DNA of 37,212 bases from CAUVKI01 sp963552605 (GTDB taxonomy: Bacteria; Bacillota; Clostridia; Tissierellales; Peptoniphilaceae): assembly GCA_963552605.1 (NCBI GenBank), contig CAUVKI010000015.1:1-37212 (forward strand), read 5' to 3'. A program made the translations under genes and the position numbers. Below, piece by piece: positions 7,274-15,423 of this stretch. Positions within the stretch are counted from its first letter, which is position 1, and the number at the start of each line of letters is the position of its first letter. The notes beneath the pieces are model-generated. The model saw only the letters and a list, made by a program, of their open reading frames with translations, did not search any database and was not told where the DNA came from.

Positions 7274-8074
7274 TTATCCTTCTAACCATTTGTTATCTAT
7301 ATAGTAAAATCCAAATACTAAACCAGCTATTAAAACAATCCATATCACCCAAAAGATTACCAATTCATATCCTGATTCTAAATAATCAAGTGTTTCTTCG
7401 ATTGTCATATTCTTATAGAAAGATGTATTGTTTGGAATGGTATTATCTTTTAATTCTGCAAATATCGTACCGATATGCTCAATTCCAACACCATAGTATT
7501 TGTATCTAATATGACTGGATTCTTTGATAGTATCAATGTAATCTGATTCAGGCAGATGTATCTTATTACTATCAAAGACTGTATCTAAAAATGAAACCTC
7601 TTTACATTTCTTATCTTCACTACCTACCCTATCCCAAGTCCAATAAGTTTCTACTCTTGTATGAGTTTGTCTTGTTTTACCAGAACCAGTTGTATAAGTA
7701 ACTGTTCTGGTATGCTGAGTATATTTCTCTTTAACCTTTTCAACATACATATACTGACCACCTATCTCAGAATATGTAACTGTATCAACTGCCTGTAATT
7801 TACCATAAACGAAAGCATACCCTATATCAGTTCTCATTCCATAAGCAAACTCACTTGAATCCTGTTCGATTTGTAAAGCTGTATCATATTTTTGATTCTT
7901 TAGCATTAAATCATTACTTATCTTCCCATGAATCATAAAGCCGATAAGTAACATTACAGCAACAATCGCTATGCTAAAAAGAACTTCTCTTTTGGTTATT
8001 TCAAAATCATAGTTGCTATATAAAGCGTTACTATTTCTTTTGTGTCTATATCCATACCCACTATATCTACTCAT
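7274..8074 (-). CDS. Two-membrane-segment protein linked to LemA (266 aa)
   Basis: I do not know a named family. The ATG at 8074 is chosen because AGGTGA lies six bases before it; an upstream TTG lacks support. A Tyr/Arg-rich N-terminus is followed by a membrane segment (about residues 31-50, FSIAIVAVMLLIGFMI), a large soluble domain (about 55-235) with a Thr/Arg-rich beta region around HTRTVTYTTGSGKTRQTHTR, and a second membrane segment near the C-terminus (about 238-258). The soluble domain should lie on one side of the membrane with both ends on the other. The gene starts 13 bases after the LemA gene, so they form a pair; I recall similar pairs in accessory regions of gut Clostridia. Codon use differs from the flanking chromosome. 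Confidence 0.7.
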   Translation of the reverse strand: MSRYSGYGYRHKRNSNALYSNYDFEITKREVLFSIAIVAVMLLIGFMIHGKISNDLMLKNQKYDTALQIEQDSSEFAYGMRTDIGYAFVYGKLQAVDTVTYSEIGGQYMYVEKVKEKYTQHTRTVTYTTGSGKTRQTHTRVETYWTWDRVGSEDKKCKEVSFLDTVFDSNKIHLPESDYIDTIKESSHIRYKYYGVGIEHIGTIFAELKDNTIPNNTSFYKNMTIEETLDYLESGYELVIFWVIWIVLIAGLVFGFYYIDNKWLEG

Positions 8075-8087
8075 ATGCAATCACCTA

Positions 8088-8648
8088 CTAATCAAACAGA
8101 TTAGTTGGAGCATCTTCACTAACATCAAAATCTAATTTCTTGTAATCAATAATTTCATATCCAAGAGAATTAAGAATCTGTGCATTTGGGAACTGTCTAA
8201 CATACTGCTTATACTTTGTAACCCAAGTATTATAACTGCTTATTACATTAGCAATCTTATTCTCTGTAATAGACAGCTCATTCATTAACTCTCTATAATT
8301 ATCAGATGATTGTAATTCAGGATATGCTTCAGCAACAGCAGCAACCATTATCTGAATCTCACTTACTGCATTATCTGAGGTTGTTCCCCTTGCTTCTACA
8401 ACTGCCATCAATGTTTCATACTCATGCTTATCATAAGCCTTAACACAATCTACCAGATTAGGAATTAAATCAGCTCTACGCTTTTCCTGTACCTTAATCT
8501 CTGACTGAGCTGTTGTAATCTGTTCCTCATAAGCAATCGCTTTATTCTTTACTCCCTGAAACGCAAATACAAACATTCCAATAAGTGCAACTACAATAGC
8601 CAAAATAATCAATGGCAACTTAAATGATTTTTGATTCTTACTACTCAT
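8088..8648 (-). CDS. LemA family protein (186 aa)
   Basis: LemA-family proteins are small membrane-anchored helical proteins of uncertain function. This one has a single N-terminal membrane segment (about residues 10-30), the family motif RRADLIPNLVDCVKAYDKHE near 53-72, then long amphipathic helices that can form a coiled bundle, and a C-terminal FPNAQILNSLGYEIIDY segment in place of the family's usual end. The length of 186 residues is typical. GAGGT precedes the ATG at 8648. It forms a two-gene unit with the downstream membrane protein (7274-8074), which suggests the two act together in the envelope. Confidence 0.9.
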   Translation of the reverse strand: MSSKNQKSFKLPLIILAIVVALIGMFVFAFQGVKNKAIAYEEQITTAQSEIKVQEKRRADLIPNLVDCVKAYDKHEYETLMAVVEARGTTSDNAVSEIQIMVAAVAEAYPELQSSDNYRELMNELSITENKIANVISSYNTWVTKYKQYVRQFPNAQILNSLGYEIIDYKKLDFDVSEDAPTNLFD

Positions 8649-8688
8649 AATCTCTACCTCTTTTCTTTGTAATGTATAACCTTATTAG

Positions 8689-9204
8689 TTAATATTTTAT
8701 ATGTGAGAAGTCTAATACTTCTTTCATACCTAATCCACCTTTATCCCAAGGTTTCAAACAATATTCATACAGTTTTGGATGAGTTTCTTTTAATCGCTGA
8801 AATCTATTTGGTTCTGGTTCCAAATGACATCCATACATACAAAATACACAACCAGTTCTACTACATCCAGTAGTTATTAGTTTCCCATCTTTTTCTACAA
8901 TATCACCATAAACTGAAGCATATTTCAAATTATATTTTTGAATATATTTAAGTATATCTTGTTTAGTCCAGAATGATAAAGGTTGCGAACTAGGTCTTTT
9001 ACTATCAAAAGCATTACAACCATGTATTTTCCACGATGTTTCTCTTGCTTTACTTTCACAAGCCATAGTTCCAATGATAGGTTTATAACCAGTTTCCTTT
9101 TCATATTTCTTTGATGGTTTCTTTTTCATAATATTACAACATTTTGTTGTGGTCAAGCTTTTTTGTAACATTTTTATCCGATTTTTTATTAACTCGGCGA
9201 ACAT
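8689..9204 (-). pseudogene. 5'-truncated PAPS-reductase-like protein
   Basis: The readable part matches the C-terminal half of the phosphoadenosine phosphosulfate reductase-like family found in phages and accessory DNA: KCCNIMKKKPSKKYEKETGY, GTMACESKARETSWKIHGCN, the segment SFWTKQDILKYI, and the Cys-rich SRTGCVFCMYGCH, which probably binds a metal or an iron-sulfur cluster. The N-terminal ATP-pyrophosphatase half with its SGGKDS-type loop is absent. The first residues of the open frame (before about residue 15) do not look like the family, so the intact homology probably starts near 9165 and the DNA above it belongs to the transposon remnant. No ribosome site is seen. It is probably non-functional. 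Confidence 0.75.
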
Positions 9205-9224
9205 ATATCCAAGCTGTATAAAAC

Positions 9225-9746
9225 TTATGAAAATCTGACTTCTATAGGTGGTTTGTAGTTATTATATGCATGTGGTCTTCTATGATTATAATGAACATAT
9301 GCAAAATTCTCTATTGCTGTATTTAACTCTTCATCCGTATGATAATTATAATGATATATAAGCTCATTTTTTAATGTGTTGTAATAACGCTCCATAGGAG
9401 CATTATCATAAGGATAGCCTGCTTTGCTCATACTTTGCTTTATATTTACAGATTTGCAAAACTCTGTAAATTCATTAGATGTATACTGGCTACCTTGATC
9501 TGAGTGAAGTAATATCCCGTCTCTCTCTGATTTAGGTTGTGATTCCAATGCCTTTTTAAGCGTTCTAATAGCTAAATCACTAGTGATATGTTTATCTGTT
9601 ATACTTGCTACCACACTTCTATCAAAAACATCCAAAATAGTACAATTATAGCGTTTACGACCATCTGACAGAAATAAGTATGTGAAATCGGTACACCACT
9701 TCCTGTTTCTCTTTTCTGCTGTAAAATTTTCATTCTCCATAGGCAT
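9225..9746 (-). pseudogene. IS3-family (IS150-like) transposase OrfB, C-terminal fragment
   Basis: The integrase core of an IS3-family transposase is complete and in frame, with the DDE residues in WCTDFTYL, LHSDQGSQYTS and NAPMERYYNTLKNE, and the end HYNHRRPHAYNNYKPP. The N-terminal HTH_21 part (about 100 residues) and the whole of OrfA are missing. Family similarity begins at about ENFTAEK and is replaced upstream by unrelated sequence (9747-9915). Without OrfA and the N-terminal DNA-binding part the element cannot move by itself. I could not identify either terminal inverted repeat. It lies directly upstream of the truncated reductase gene, so it probably caused that truncation. Confidence 0.88.
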
Positions 9747-9915
9747 AGGGTTGAAGAAATTACCTTCAGCAGAGCTGTAAAAAAGCGGAGCGAAAATATT
9801 ACCTGAACCCTCGCCCGGAGATGAATTAGGTCAACTGCAAATAAATCAGTTGAATAATTTAGTATCGGAAAGACAAGCACTCTCCCTTTGTTTCAAAAAT
9901 TTCAGTTCGTTTAAC

Positions 9916-11202
9916 TTAGTTCTGCAATAATGCAATAAGATGACCGCTTTTGGGAGGAGGAGTCATTCCGAAAGAAAACGCTTTTTTTGCAATCAATATT
10001 GCTTCTTCACACGCCTTATTGTCATGATACTCTTCCGTGTGAATAAGGAAAATCACATCATCTTCTTTCACATAATCCCCAAATGTTCTCTTTAGTAAAA
10101 TCCCGCAGGAATAATCAATCTTATCCCCAAGCTTTGCGCGTCCCGCTCCAAGCGTCATAGCCGCCTCTCCTATCAAGCGAGCGTCTACTCCCGAAACAAA
10201 GCCCGTACTATCCGAACTTATTGCCACAGTACATATCGCTTCGGGAAGTTTTTCGAGATCCCCTCCCTGAGCTGAAATAAATTCCTTAAACTTTGACAGA
10301 GCCTTTCCGTTTCCCAACACTTCTTTGCAAGCCATACCTGCGGACACAACGTCCTTGAATAAACCTGCGGCAATCGCCATTTCTCCCGCCGTACATATCG
10401 ACAAGTCATAAAGATCCCTTGGCTTTTTGAAATCGGGAGAAAGAAACTCCAATACCTCTTTTATCTCAAGAGAATTTCCAACCGCTCTTCCCAACGGTTC
10501 TTCCATTCTCGTAATAAAAGCGGTGGTTTTCTTTCCAAATTTATTACCTATCTTGCACATCAATTCAGCCAGTTTTTTAGCTTCATATTCATTTTTCATA
10601 AAAGCTCCGCTTCCGCATTTCACATCCAACACAAAAGCGTCCGCTCCGAAAGCAAGTTTTTTACTCATCACCGACGCCGCTATCAGCGGAAGTGAATCGA
10701 CAGTAGATGTAACATCTCTTAAAGCATAAAGTTTTTTATCCAGCGGAGTTAAGTTTCCCGATTGAGAAACCAACGCAAGACCTATCCTTTTTACTTGATC
10801 AAGAATTTCTTCACGAGATAAATCTACTCTGAAACCGGGAATAGACTCAAGTTTATCTATGGTTCCTCCTGTAAATCCCAAACCTCTGCCGCTCATCTTC
10901 ACTATCGGAACTCCCAAAGCCGCAGCCATAGGAAGCACAATCAATGTGAGCTTATCCCCGACTCCTCCGGAGGAATGTTTATCAACTTTTATTCCCGGAA
11001 TTTCGTCCCAAGAAAATTGATCCCCGCTCTTTCTCATAATGTCTGTAAGCAAAAAAGTTTCATTTTCGCTCATTCCCTTAAAATAAACCGCCATCAGAAA
11101 CGACGCAAGCTGGTAATCAGGTGCTGAGAGAATTTTCAAAAGTTCTTCCTCGTTAAGCTCCTCTCCACGTTTCTTTTTTTCAATTATGTCAACTTCTCTC
11201 AT
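9916..11202 (-). CDS. pdp: Pyrimidine-nucleoside phosphorylase (428 aa)
   Basis: The enzyme splits thymidine, uridine or deoxyuridine with phosphate into the base and (deoxy)ribose-1-phosphate, for pyrimidine salvage. The family signature MSGRGLGFTGGTIDKLES and the phosphate loop KHSSGGVGDK are intact, and the C-terminal domain ends in the usual glycine-rich swivel region. The length (428) is typical. The start is the ATG at 11202 with AAGGAG eight bases upstream; a GTG nine bases earlier overlaps the ribosome site and is unlikely. Thymidine-specific DeoA has the same fold, and low-GC Gram-positives usually carry the broader Pdp form, so Pdp is preferred. No terminator is visible after it; the accessory island begins within 30 bases of the stop. 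Confidence 0.9.
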   Translation of the reverse strand: MREVDIIEKKKRGEELNEEELLKILSAPDYQLASFLMAVYFKGMSENETFLLTDIMRKSGDQFSWDEIPGIKVDKHSSGGVGDKLTLIVLPMAAALGVPIVKMSGRGLGFTGGTIDKLESIPGFRVDLSREEILDQVKRIGLALVSQSGNLTPLDKKLYALRDVTSTVDSLPLIAASVMSKKLAFGADAFVLDVKCGSGAFMKNEYEAKKLAELMCKIGNKFGKKTTAFITRMEEPLGRAVGNSLEIKEVLEFLSPDFKKPRDLYDLSICTAGEMAIAAGLFKDVVSAGMACKEVLGNGKALSKFKEFISAQGGDLEKLPEAICTVAISSDSTGFVSGVDARLIGEAAMTLGAGRAKLGDKIDYSCGILLKRTFGDYVKEDDVIFLIHTEEYHDNKACEEAILIAKKAFSFGMTPPPKSGHLIALLQN

Positions 11203-11270
11203 CTTTATCACTCCTTAATGAATAATATATGATGCCCTCTTTCACTGAGTACTACAAACTTAGTTGTAAT

Positions 11271-11852
11271 TTACACATCTCCGTATTTTTTTGCAAGCAC
11301 TTCTTCAAACATTTCTCCGCTATAGAAATAACAAATTTGATCTCCCTCTTTTTTTGGAAAGAACCACTCAAAATTGATTTTTCTATTGATTTCCGCAACA
11401 TTAGGCGCTCCGTTATCCATAAAATCATATAAACGTCTTTCTTCCTCCACAAATATCCTATGCGTATGATTTATAGTCGTTATTATGTTTTTGTCCTCCA
11501 AGAGATCAAAGTATATAAATTTGCTATCATCTACATACTTTTTTATATACTTTGTCATCTTATCATTATCGCTATACAGCAAGAACATATAATCAACGAG
11601 CCATTTCGCCAATTCTTCCATTACTGTCATCGTTACATTGAACAAAAAAAATGTCAACTTGGTTTCAAAATTCATCACCTGAAGGCATTTCTTTCCTTCA
11701 AAATAAAACAGCTTGGCTCCCCACTCAAATATCGACTTTCCACGCTCTCTTCTCATAACTTCATATACAACCGGTTTCATAGGGTTGGACAGTTCGTGGG
11801 GCATCTTTAAAAGATACTTGTCCGCAGTTCTTTGTGTAATATACAAAACCAT
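11271..11852 (-). CDS. DUF6933-like protein (193 aa)
   Basis: The N-terminus (MVLYITQRTADKY), the middle WGAKLFYFEGKKCLQVMNF and the later NHTHRIF segment resemble the uncharacterised DUF6933 family as I remember it. No catalytic motif, signal peptide or membrane segment is visible, although residues around TFFLFNVTMTVMEEL are hydrophobic. It is probably cytoplasmic. The ATG at 11852 is preferred because GGAGG sits five bases before it; an in-frame ATG four codons upstream overlaps this ribosome site. The gene is followed after 68 bases by pdp on the same strand and may share its transcript. Confidence 0.6.
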   Translation of the reverse strand: MVLYITQRTADKYLLKMPHELSNPMKPVVYEVMRRERGKSIFEWGAKLFYFEGKKCLQVMNFETKLTFFLFNVTMTVMEELAKWLVDYMFLLYSDNDKMTKYIKKYVDDSKFIYFDLLEDKNIITTINHTHRIFVEEERRLYDFMDNGAPNVAEINRKINFEWFFPKKEGDQICYFYSGEMFEEVLAKKYGDV

Positions 11853-11906
11853 AATATCCTCCATAAAAATTGTCTATCTTTTTCGTTGATTAACTACTCC
11901 CCCAAT

Positions 11907-11915
11907 AGTATAACA
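11907..11915 (-). promoter_or_regulatory. Extended -10 promoter of the DUF6933-like gene
   Basis: Read on the minus strand, TGTTATACT forms an extended -10 element about 55 bases before the start codon at 11852. The -35 region (TAAATA at 17 bases) is poor. Confidence 0.5.
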
Positions 11916-12094
11916 TATTTATTGTCATTTATTTAAATCAAAAAAAGAAACGAGTGAAATAAATGATGCAGCACAAATTAGACTTAAGAAATCGGGAACA
12001 ACGAAAAAAACAAAGAAGCAATCGTCCTAAAAAAGTGTATGTATGTAATGGCAATTCACGCTTTGGTTCCGTTGATAAGCGAAAAATATTTCAT

Positions 12095-12130
12095 AAAAAA
12101 AACATCTTGGTTTTTCAAGATGTTTTTTTT
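12095..12130 (-). terminator. Terminator of the dnaJ-HIT operon
   Basis: ACATCTTG (12102-12109) pairs with CAAGATGT (12115-12122) around a GTTTTT-type loop, extended by an A-run on one side and eight T on the other. It starts five bases after the HIT protein stop codon. The 240 bases between it and the DUF6933-like gene hold only that gene's promoter. Confidence 0.9.
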
Positions 12131-12134
12131 GTTC

Positions 12135-12473
12135 CTAGCCCGGAGGCCAGAGGAGTTTTCGTTTTCCCAAAACGTGGAAATGAAGATGTTTAACCGACTG
12201 ACCGCCGTCCTCTCCTACATTGGTAATCACACGATAGCCGTTCTCAAGCCCTTGCTCTTCTCCAAGTTTTCGTATCACCGAAAAAATTTTTGATAGAAGC
12301 TTTGCATTATCTTCACTCAATTTGTCGCACGACTCTATATGACGCTTGGGGATTACCAAAAAATGCACCGGTGCTTGAGGATCCAAGTCCTTGAAAGCCA
12401 ACACGTCGTCATCTTCATAAAGAGTGTTTGAAGAAAATTCTCCGCTTACAATTTTGCAGAATACACAATCCAT
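12135..12473 (-). CDS. HIT family (HINT-type) nucleotide hydrolase (112 aa)
   Basis: Histidine triad proteins of the HINT group hydrolyse phosphoramidate or acyl linkages on AMP. The protein begins with the family CVFCKIVSGE, followed by FKDLDPQAPVHFLVIPKRHI, and ends with GGQSVKHLHFHVLGKR, where HLHFH is the histidine triad. The length of 112 residues is typical. GGAGGTGAT precedes the ATG. It is the last gene of the dnaJ-prmA-rsmE-mtaB-HIT unit, four bases after mtaB, and is closed by a terminator. The cellular substrate is unknown. Confidence 0.93.
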   Translation of the reverse strand: MDCVFCKIVSGEFSSNTLYEDDDVLAFKDLDPQAPVHFLVIPKRHIESCDKLSEDNAKLLSKIFSVIRKLGEEQGLENGYRVITNVGEDGGQSVKHLHFHVLGKRKLLWPPG

Positions 12474-12477
12474 ATTA

Positions 12478-13746
12478 TCACCTCCCCGATAAGTTATCCT
12501 CTTCCCGTCTTTCTATTAAAACATCAAAGAAACTGTTATGACAATCGCCCGAAGATTTGAAAATCACGCTGAGGTAATTGGAAGTATGCCCTAGCCAAAA
12601 ACCGTTTTCCGTTTCTTTTTCCGCAAGCACACACATCTTTTTCCCTAAAAAACTTTCCATAAAATCATAGCGTAAATTCTTTTCAATCTCGGTTAAAATC
12701 TCAACCCGCTCCGTCTTTATTTCATTTGGGACTTGAAGCATTTTTGCTGCAGGAGTGCCTGTCCTTGGAGAAAAAGGAAAGATATGAATTTTGGAAAATT
12801 TCACTTCATTCACAAAATTCAAAGTTTCCTGAAATTCCCCATCACTTTCTAGGGGAAATCCCACGATTATATCGGTTGTAATCGCACAGTCGGGAAATAC
12901 GCTTCTAATCTTTTCCACCTTTTTTCGGTATTCAAAAGGCGTATAATGACGGTTCATTCGTTTAAGAACGGAAGCCGAACCTGATTGCAAGGAAAGGTGA
13001 AAGTGATGACAGAATTTTTCATTATACTTAATCCTTTCCAAAAAATCGTCGGAAATGACGGACTGTTCAAGTGAACTCAATCTTATTCTCTCTATTCCCG
13101 AAACCTCTGAAACCTTTTCTATCACATCTATAAGCTTTGAATTTTTAAAAGCATAACTTGCCACATGAATTCCCGTAAGCACTACTTCCTTAAAGCCGTT
13201 TTGTGCCAAAGAGTCAGCTTCTCTTTTGATATCCTCCAAAGAGCGGCTTCTTATTCTTCCTCTTGCATAGGGAATTATGCAATATGAGCAAAACTGATTG
13301 CACCCGTCCTGAATTTTCATCACTGCACGAGTGCGATCGGCGGTATTTGTGATGAAAAGCGGCTCAAAATCCTTAGGCATTTCGGAAACGGCAACTTTTT
13401 TTTCCCTAAGCTTTATAAAATCCTCAACCAGCTCGACAATCCTTCCCTTTGAACCCGTGCCCAAAACCAAATCCACTTCGGGCATATTCGGCACATTTTC
13501 GGAAACTTGAGAATAGCACCCGACGGCACACACAATCGCTTCTTTATTAAGTCTTTTGGCTCTCCTTAGAGATTTTCCGGATTTGCTTTCCGCAAGAGCC
13601 GTAACGGAACAGGTATTGACTATGATAATATCCGCGGCACTTTCGGATTTTACTATCTCATAATTCTTCTCTTCAAAAAGCTCCGCCATAGCTTCCGACT
13701 CATACTGATTGACTTTGCAGCCAAGAGTTTTTATAAAGACTTTCAT
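12478..13746 (-). CDS. mtaB: tRNA t6A37 methylthiotransferase MtaB (422 aa)
   Basis: MtaB is a radical SAM enzyme that adds a methylthio group to N6-threonylcarbamoyladenosine 37 in tRNAs reading ANN codons. The N-terminal UPF0004 domain carries the three cluster cysteines (Cys 10, 46 and 77), the radical SAM motif is CNQFCSYC (Cys 149, 153, 156), and IIPYARGRIRSR follows as in this family. A C-terminal TRAM-like domain covers the last 60 residues. Its start overlaps the stop of rsmE in ATGA (13743-13746), implying translational coupling. The MtaB-type KTLGCKVNQYES start and its place behind rsmE distinguish it from MiaB and RimO. Confidence 0.93.
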   Translation of the reverse strand: MKVFIKTLGCKVNQYESEAMAELFEEKNYEIVKSESAADIIIVNTCSVTALAESKSGKSLRRAKRLNKEAIVCAVGCYSQVSENVPNMPEVDLVLGTGSKGRIVELVEDFIKLREKKVAVSEMPKDFEPLFITNTADRTRAVMKIQDGCNQFCSYCIIPYARGRIRSRSLEDIKREADSLAQNGFKEVVLTGIHVASYAFKNSKLIDVIEKVSEVSGIERIRLSSLEQSVISDDFLERIKYNEKFCHHFHLSLQSGSASVLKRMNRHYTPFEYRKKVEKIRSVFPDCAITTDIIVGFPLESDGEFQETLNFVNEVKFSKIHIFPFSPRTGTPAAKMLQVPNEIKTERVEILTEIEKNLRYDFMESFLGKKMCVLAEKETENGFWLGHTSNYLSVIFKSSGDCHNSFFDVLIERREEDNLSGR

Positions 13747-14480
13747 CTATGGTTCATCTCACCATATTCATAAAAAATCAATGCCGCAGCAATCACTCCC
13801 GCAGTTTCAGTACGCAAAATCCGATTACCCAATGAAAAAATTTTTGCTCCGAGTGCCTTTAAAGTTGAAATCTCATCCGGAGAAAATCCTCCCTCGGGAC
13901 CTATAAACAAATTCACAACTTTCGGTTTTTGAATTTCCCTAAGCACTTTTACCGATACAACCCTTTCTTCCTCATATGGAACGAGGATTATATCATCTTT
14001 TCCAAAAAATTTTTCCGCTTCAAAAAAAGTTATCGCTTCCCTTACAATCGGCACTATATCTCTTTTTGCCTGTTGTGCTGTTTCCTTGGCAATTTTTTGA
14101 TAGCGAGAGAGTTTATCATTCTTCGGAAGTTTCGCCACCGATCTGGAGAGCTCCACGGGGATTATTTCCGATATGCCTATCTCCACGGCTTTTTGCACAA
14201 CCAAATCCAACTTTTGTCCTTTAGGAAGTCCTTGGAATAATCGTATATAAATCTCAGGCTCGTGAGAAACGGTCTGAAGATTCACAGCTTTAACCTTGGC
14301 TTCTTTTTGTCCTTTGGAAATCTCCGTAAGCTCGGACAAAAAAACCCCTAAAGGCGTTGCAATCTCCAATTTTTCTCCAACTCTAAGCCTTAATGTGCGT
14401 ATAATATGAAAGGCATCCCCTCCGGTTATTACGGTTTCTTCTCCGAGAGCCAGTCGGTTTTCAATAAAAAATCTGTCCAT
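13743..14480 (-). CDS. rsmE: 16S rRNA m3U1498 methyltransferase RsmE (245 aa)
   Basis: RsmE methylates N3 of U1498 in 16S rRNA. It is a SPOUT-class methyltransferase: an N-terminal PUA-like part (MDRFFIENRL to about 70), then the knotted SAM-binding domain with KAVEIGISEIIPVELSRSVA, LFIGPEGGFSPDE and SLGNRILRTETAG as the knot-loop signatures. The start at 14480 is chosen because the protein then opens as the family does and AAGGTG lies upstream; an earlier in-frame ATG would add eight residues inside prmA. It starts one base after the prmA stop region. Confidence 0.93.
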   Translation of the reverse strand: MDRFFIENRLALGEETVITGGDAFHIIRTLRLRVGEKLEIATPLGVFLSELTEISKGQKEAKVKAVNLQTVSHEPEIYIRLFQGLPKGQKLDLVVQKAVEIGISEIIPVELSRSVAKLPKNDKLSRYQKIAKETAQQAKRDIVPIVREAITFFEAEKFFGKDDIILVPYEEERVVSVKVLREIQKPKVVNLFIGPEGGFSPDEISTLKALGAKIFSLGNRILRTETAGVIAAALIFYEYGEMNHR

Positions 14481-14481
14481 A

Positions 14482-15423
14482 CTACACCATGCACCTTGCC
14501 GCAAACATTACCCAATCTTTATCTTCTCTGCGTTCAATAATCTCAAATCCGTATTTTTCAAGTCCTTCTCTCATAGTTTCTTCTTTATTTTTTATTATTC
14601 CTGAGCTTATAAAGATACCGTTAGGATTTATAATTTTTCTGAAGTCTCTCCCGTCTTTTGAATCGGACAACTCCTCCAACATTCTTAGAAGAACTTCCGC
14701 CACAATATTTGACACGAGTAAATCGCAGGGTGCTTTTGAAACTTCCAGCAAATCTCCCTGTAATATCTCCACTTTTTCAGAAAGTCCGTTGATAGAAACA
14801 TTCTCTCTTGCGACCTTTACTGCCGCAGGATCTATATCCACCCCGACGGCAAATGAAGCTCCGAGAGTTACCGCAGACATTGCCAAAATTCCCGAACCTG
14901 TACCTATATCGAGCACTTTTGAGTTCAAGGACACATATTTTTCCAAAGCTTCAAGACAGAGCCTTGTGGTTTCGTGAGTTCCCGTACCGAAAGCCATTCC
15001 CGGATCTATCTTTATGGAAAATCTTCCCTTTGGAGCTTTTTCGTCTTCCCATACAGGAGTAATCCAAAGTTTTTCTCCGACCTCAAAGGAGTGATAATAT
15101 TTTTTCCAGTTTTCCGACCAGTCTTCATCTTTGACATTTACCGTAGATATATCAAAAATATTGCCGTCGGAAAGTTTTGATTTTAATTTTAAGAGAGCTT
15201 CTCTCCCCTCATCAGGCTCAAAATATGCCTTTATTGTTACGGAGGAGCTATATTTGAAGTCACTTTCATCAAAAACGCTCCAGCTTTCAGGATCTTTTTT
15301 TATCATCTCAATATCCGACGGGTCGTCTATCTCAAGACCGTTTGCTCCCACAGCATAAAATTGAGTAATCACCGTTTCTAAGTATCTCTTATCAGTCTTT
15401 ACGATAATTCCGAGCCAATCCAT
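14482..15423 (-). CDS. prmA: Ribosomal protein L11 methyltransferase PrmA (313 aa)
   Basis: PrmA trimethylates ribosomal protein L11. The N-terminal substrate-recognition region is followed by KIDPGMAFGTGTHETTRLCL, the SAM motif VLDIGTGSGILAMSA, the acidic VGVDIDP and the catalytic-type SNIVAEVLL motif. The length is normal. The dnaJ stop overlaps the start in the sequence GTGATG, so either GTG at 15426 or ATG at 15423 can start; ATG is preferred, with GGTGGAG just upstream. Confidence 0.93.
   Translation of the reverse strand: MDWLGIIVKTDKRYLETVITQFYAVGANGLEIDDPSDIEMIKKDPESWSVFDESDFKYSSSVTIKAYFEPDEGREALLKLKSKLSDGNIFDISTVNVKDEDWSENWKKYYHSFEVGEKLWITPVWEDEKAPKGRFSIKIDPGMAFGTGTHETTRLCLEALEKYVSLNSKVLDIGTGSGILAMSAVTLGASFAVGVDIDPAAVKVARENVSINGLSEKVEILQGDLLEVSKAPCDLLVSNIVAEVLLRMLEELSDSKDGRDFRKIINPNGIFISSGIIKNKEETMREGLEKYGFEIIERREDKDWVMFAARCMV

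Larger units (their letters stand above)
7167..9915 (-). mobile_element. Accessory island: LemA pair, truncated reductase, IS3 remnant
   Basis: Between the housekeeping genes tadA and pdp lies DNA whose coding sequences use few CG dinucleotides and many AT-ending codons, unlike the CG-containing codons of both neighbours. It carries a LemA-family/membrane pair, a reductase gene with its 5' end missing and an IS3-family transposase without its N-terminal part. No integrase, att repeat or complete mobile element is visible. I read it as decayed, horizontally acquired DNA, and the outer borders are approximate. Confidence 0.65.

Noticed and set aside
7180..9175. TGTAAC/GTTACA motifs at both sides of the accessory island as possible attachment sites
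   Set aside because: The matches are only six to seven bases in AT-rich DNA and have no common longer core.
9608..9880. 90-codon frame overlapping the transposase start
   Set aside because: It is out of frame with the IS3 protein and has no similarity to OrfA or to the missing OrfB N-terminus.
11963..12193. Lys/Arg-rich open frame between the DUF6933-like gene and the HIT gene
   Set aside because: No ribosome site, and it runs through the terminator hairpin and antisense into the HIT gene.
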